Below, one piece after another: positions 3,551 through 6,210 of a DNA stretch of 6,210 bases. How positions within the stretch are numbered: the stretch's first letter is position 1; every line of letters begins with the position of its first letter. The DNA is taken from positions 1-6,210 of the forward strand of contig BQMV01000269.1 of assembly GCA_022181005.1 (NCBI GenBank), written 5' to 3'. This DNA comes from Anaerolineaceae bacterium. Its GTDB lineage: Bacteria; Chloroflexota; Anaerolineae; Anaerolineales; Villigracilaceae. The position numbers and the translations under genes are program-made. The notes under the pieces were generated by a model. The model did no database searches and was not told the DNA's origin. It saw nothing but the letters and a program-made list of their open reading frames with translations.

Positions 3551-6210
3551 ATGCAGAAAAAAAACCGCTTCGCGTTCCTGTTGAATTGTCTCCTGCTCGT
3601 CAGCCTGATCCTCGCTTCCTGTTCCGCTTTGCCGGGCGGCGTCACGGCGACTCCGCTTCCGCCAATGCCGACGCAGCCGGGACAAACTGCGCCGCCAGCC
3701 ATCGTTGAAACCGACCCCCCGCTTGCGAGCGTCATCGGACATTTCTCTCCCATCGCGTTCTATTTCAATCAAACCATGAATCAAGCCAGCGTGGAAGCCG
3801 CCTTTAGCGGACTTCCCGAGGGAGCCTATGCGTGGCGAGATGAGGCGACGCTGTTGTATACGCCGGCGCAATCGTATCCGCCCAACTCGGAATTAAAGAT
3901 AACCATCGGCGAATCCATCCGTTCCGCGACGGGGCTCGGAATAGACGAGCCGATCGAATTGTCGTTCACGGTCGCCGATTTTCTGCGCATCACGAACACG
4001 CTGCCTGCAGCCGGCGCAACCGATGCGAACGTAAACGCGGCGATCGTTGCTTCGTTTAATCAACCGGTCGTCCCGCTAGGAGACTCGTTCGGTCAGCCGG
4101 CGGCATTCAACCTTCAGCCGTCCGTTTCCGGGCGCGGCGAGTGGATCAATACGAGCACATACATCTTCTATCCGCAACCGGCTTTATCCGGCGGAACGGA
4201 ATACACGGTCAGCGTGAACCCGCAGTTGAAAACGACGACGGGCGTCTCTCTAGATGAGAGCGGACAAACGACGTGGAAATTTGCCGTCGCACACCCGCGC
4301 GTTGTCGCGTTGGAACCGCCTGCCGATCAACTCATCGCCCCCGACGCAAAGATCGCATTAACCTTCAATCAACCGATGGACGCGGAAAGCGCGCAGTCGA
4401 ATTTTCTGCTCAGCGGCGCGAACGGACCCGTGAGCGGAACGTTTGCGTGGAACGACGATGGCGCGGAGCTGACCTTCACGCCCGATAAGGCGCTGACGCG
4501 CAATGCGAGTTACGCCCTAACTATGAATGCGGACGCGCCTTCAAGCGGCGGCAAAACGCTGGGAGAAGACTATCGCGCGACGCTGAACGTCTATCCCAAT
4601 TTCAAAGTGGACGAGGCGACGCCTTATCAAAATTACATCGAATTTCGATTTAGCGCGCCGCTTCCCGAAGGCGATTACGCCGATAAGGTTACGGTTACGC
4701 CGGCGGTGAGCGATCTGCAAGCGGGCGTGTACGAATATACATACGGCGCGGACCCGTACCTGTCGGTTTATGGGACGTTCCTGCCTGAAACGAATTATAA
4801 AGTCGAACTTTCGAGCGCCATTCAAGATCGTTGGGGGCAGCCGTTGGGCGAACCGTTCGCTTTAAATTTCACTACGCCGCCGCTTCCTCCGATGTTAACC
4901 GTTTATCCTTTTTATACGACGATATTCGTCAAGCCCGACGCGCCGACCTTGCAGGCGAGCGCGGTCAATGTGCCGTCGGTAGAAACGACCGTTGAGCCGC
5001 TGGCGTTGCAGGATTACTTCGCGCTCCGAAATTCATACGAGACGTTGAAAACCTATCAACCGAAAGAGGCGAACGTGTATGAGCAGACGTTCGACCTGCC
5101 GCGCAGTCGGCAAACGCCGTTGGAGCTTCGACTGGCTGGCGAGAACGCTTCGTTAGCGACGGGCGCGTATTATGTGAACGTCGTCGCGCCGGACAAAACG
5201 TCGCTTAACGCGCCGAATTTTATCGTCGTCAGCCGGGTCAATCTCACGTTTAAGCGCAGCGCGCAAGAGGCGTTGGTGTGGGCGCTGGACATCGTCTCTC
5301 GCGCTCCCGTAAAAAATGCAGCGGTGACGATCTATGATAACGCGGGCGGCGCGCTCGGTTCGGGCGTTACCGATTCAAACGGCTTGTGGCAGGGCGCGAT
5401 CGAGCCCAATCAAGAGTTGGCGTATGCGGTCGTCGGCGCGCCCGGCGAAGAGAATTTCGGGTTGGCGGCGAGCGACTGGAACGCCGGCTTTGACGCGTGG
5501 AATTTCGGATATATACAAAATGTGGAAGCGCCGCGCCTTAAAGTCTATCTGTATTCCGATAGACCGATCTACCGCCCGGGACAAACTGTGTACTTTCGCG
5601 GCGTGGCGCGGCAAGGCTTCAACGGGCGCTATCAGCTTCCGGCGCTCAATGAAATTCCGCTTACCGCGTATGATGAAACTGGCGCGCAAATTGCCGCGAT
5701 CAACGCGCATCTCTCGCCGTACGGCGCGTTTAACGGGGAGATTAAACTGGCGGAAGACGCCGCGCCCGGCTATTACTCGATTCAGAGCTTGACCCATGAT
5801 GCGTATCTTTATTTTCAGGTGGCGGAATATCGCAAGCCGGAAATTGATTTAAGCGTGAATTTTCCGCGCGCAGCGATTCAAAACGGCGATTTAACGTCCG
5901 CCGTCGCGGACGCGCATTACTTCTTTGGCGCGCCTGCCGGAGACGTTGATGTTGCCTGGCAGATGTACGCCGAGCCGGCGCATTTTTCCATCCCCGGTTA
6001 TCGAACCGGATTGATAGATACAAGCTGGTACGCCTCATCCGCGCCGTCAACCCATTTGGAAAGCAAAGAAGGCGGCAAGACTGACGTGCAAGGGAAACTG
6101 TCTATTCCTCTGCCGGCTGTTCCAGCGTCGGAAGAAGCGCAAACGCTCTTTCTAGAAGTCACCGTTCAAGACGAGTCGGGGCTGCCGGTCAGCGCGCGGA
6201 CGCAACTGCA
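3551..6210 (+). CDS. Alpha-2-macroglobulin family lipoprotein (3' end missing)
   Basis: The frame is open from ATG 3551 to the right edge: 886 codons plus two bases, with no stop. Bacterial alpha-2-macroglobulins are usually 1,500-1,900 residues, so about half is present. They sit outside the inner membrane and trap attacking proteases, often through a CxEQ thioester. Residues 1-24 are a lipoprotein signal (basic MQKKNR, hydrophobic core, lipobox L21-A-S-C24), so the mature protein would carry lipid on C24. A Pro-rich linker (about 27-52) leads to about four Ig-like (Big_5-type) domains marked by F72-NQTM, F169-NQPV, F272-NQPM and F367-SAPL. A macroglobulin-type beta domain follows near 570-625 (PVKNAAVTIYD, then TDSNG), and the MG2 signature YSDRPIYRPGQ is at 668-678. 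The only cysteines seen are C13 and C24, so the thioester, if any, lies beyond the edge. The family is well supported. The gene usually beside it in other bacteria (pbpC, penicillin-binding protein 1C) is not visible here. Confidence 0.9.
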   Translation, partial: MQKKNRFAFLLNCLLLVSLILASCSALPGGVTATPLPPMPTQPGQTAPPAIVETDPPLASVIGHFSPIAFYFNQTMNQASVEAAFSGLPEGAYAWRDEATLLYTPAQSYPPNSELKITIGESIRSATGLGIDEPIELSFTVADFLRITNTLPAAGATDANVNAAIVASFNQPVVPLGDSFGQPAAFNLQPSVSGRGEWINTSTYIFYPQPALSGGTEYTVSVNPQLKTTTGVSLDESGQTTWKFAVAHPRVVALEPPADQLIAPDAKIALTFNQPMDAESAQSNFLLSGANGPVSGTFAWNDDGAELTFTPDKALTRNASYALTMNADAPSSGGKTLGEDYRATLNVYPNFKVDEATPYQNYIEFRFSAPLPEGDYADKVTVTPAVSDLQAGVYEYTYGADPYLSVYGTFLPETNYKVELSSAIQDRWGQPLGEPFALNFTTPPLPPMLTVYPFYTTIFVKPDAPTLQASAVNVPSVETTVEPLALQDYFALRNSYETLKTYQPKEANVYEQTFDLPRSRQTPLELRLAGENASLATGAYYVNVVAPDKTSLNAPNFIVVSRVNLTFKRSAQEALVWALDIVSRAPVKNAAVTIYDNAGGALGSGVTDSNGLWQGAIEPNQELAYAVVGAPGEENFGLAASDWNAGFDAWNFGYIQNVEAPRLKVYLYSDRPIYRPGQTVYFRGVARQGFNGRYQLPALNEIPLTAYDETGAQIAAINAHLSPYGAFNGEIKLAEDAAPGYYSIQSLTHDAYLYFQVAEYRKPEIDLSVNFPRAAIQNGDLTSAVADAHYFFGAPAGDVDVAWQMYAEPAHFSIPGYRTGLIDTSWYASSAPSTHLESKEGGKTDVQGKLSIPLPAVPASEEAQTLFLEVTVQDESGLPVSARTQL
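3740..4890 (+). other. Region coding for about four tandem Ig-like (Big_5-type) domains
   Basis: Within the macroglobulin gene, each unit begins with a conserved strand ending in F-N-Q (FNQTM at 3764, FNQPV at 4055, FNQPM at 4364) or the related FSAPL at 4649. The spacing is 97, 103 and 95 codons. Later in the units, segments such as LLYTPA, YIFYPQPALSGGTEYTV and LTFTPDKALTRNASYAL fit the usual 'P...L.....Y.v.v' strand, and phrases such as TTTGVSLDE fit the closing strand. The copies are diverged at DNA level, so this is an old protein-domain repeat and not a recent duplication. Domain borders are approximate. Confidence 0.6.

Noticed and set aside
3328..3753. Minus-strand open frame spanning the terminator and promoter before the macroglobulin gene
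   Set aside because: It would be read through a perfect 14-bp inverted repeat that acts as a terminator in both directions, and its residues match no known family.
3478..5797. Several 70-150 residue open frames on both strands between 3478 and 6050
   Set aside because: All overlap the single 886-codon macroglobulin frame, are Arg-rich and low in complexity as expected for shadows, and show no family signature.
5895..5912. Perfect 7-bp stem CGTCCGC / GCGGACG with a 4-base loop
   Set aside because: It lies inside the macroglobulin coding frame without a T run, and such stems are expected by chance in CG-rich codons.

Overview
The window holds five same-strand genes in two blocks of very different base composition. 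By hand count, the row at 781-840 is about 32% G+C and the row at 2041-2100 is about 60%. The organism is most likely an environmental bacterium of the Chloroflexota (Anaerolineae-like). This rests on my recollection of similar V4R, membrane-anchored DsbA and alpha-2-macroglobulin proteins in that group, so it is an inference and no database was searched.

Block 1 (1-1943) is AT-rich and looks horizontally acquired. It carries the 3' part of an EcoRI-type adenine DNA methyltransferase gene, cut by the left edge. One base after its stop comes a complete gene for a 387-residue protein that fuses a DUF262 (ParB/Srx-like, DGQQR motif) domain to a C-terminal HNH nuclease. Together they read as a two-gene modification plus nuclease (defence) operon, in which the partner of an EcoRI-like methylase is not an EcoRI-like endonuclease. 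This is the most interesting item in the window.

Block 2 (from about 1942) is GC-rich host-like DNA. It begins at the ribosome binding site of a V4R-domain protein (1953-2573); the nuclease gene's TAG stop overlaps that site. After a 98-base gap comes a membrane-anchored DsbA-family thiol-disulfide oxidoreductase (2672-3436), closed by a textbook intrinsic terminator at 3448-3479. A promoter with a perfect TATAAT -10 box, overlapped by a 7-bp dyad, follows. It drives a large alpha-2-macroglobulin-family lipoprotein gene that starts at ATG 3551 and stays open to the right edge (886 codons visible, 3' end missing).

The two blocks have no obvious functional link. The first is a DNA-level defence candidate. 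The DsbA and macroglobulin genes concern the extracytoplasmic compartment (disulfide formation and probable protease trapping). The V4R protein probably binds a small ligand and its role is unknown. No tRNA, rRNA, CRISPR array or insertion sequence was seen.
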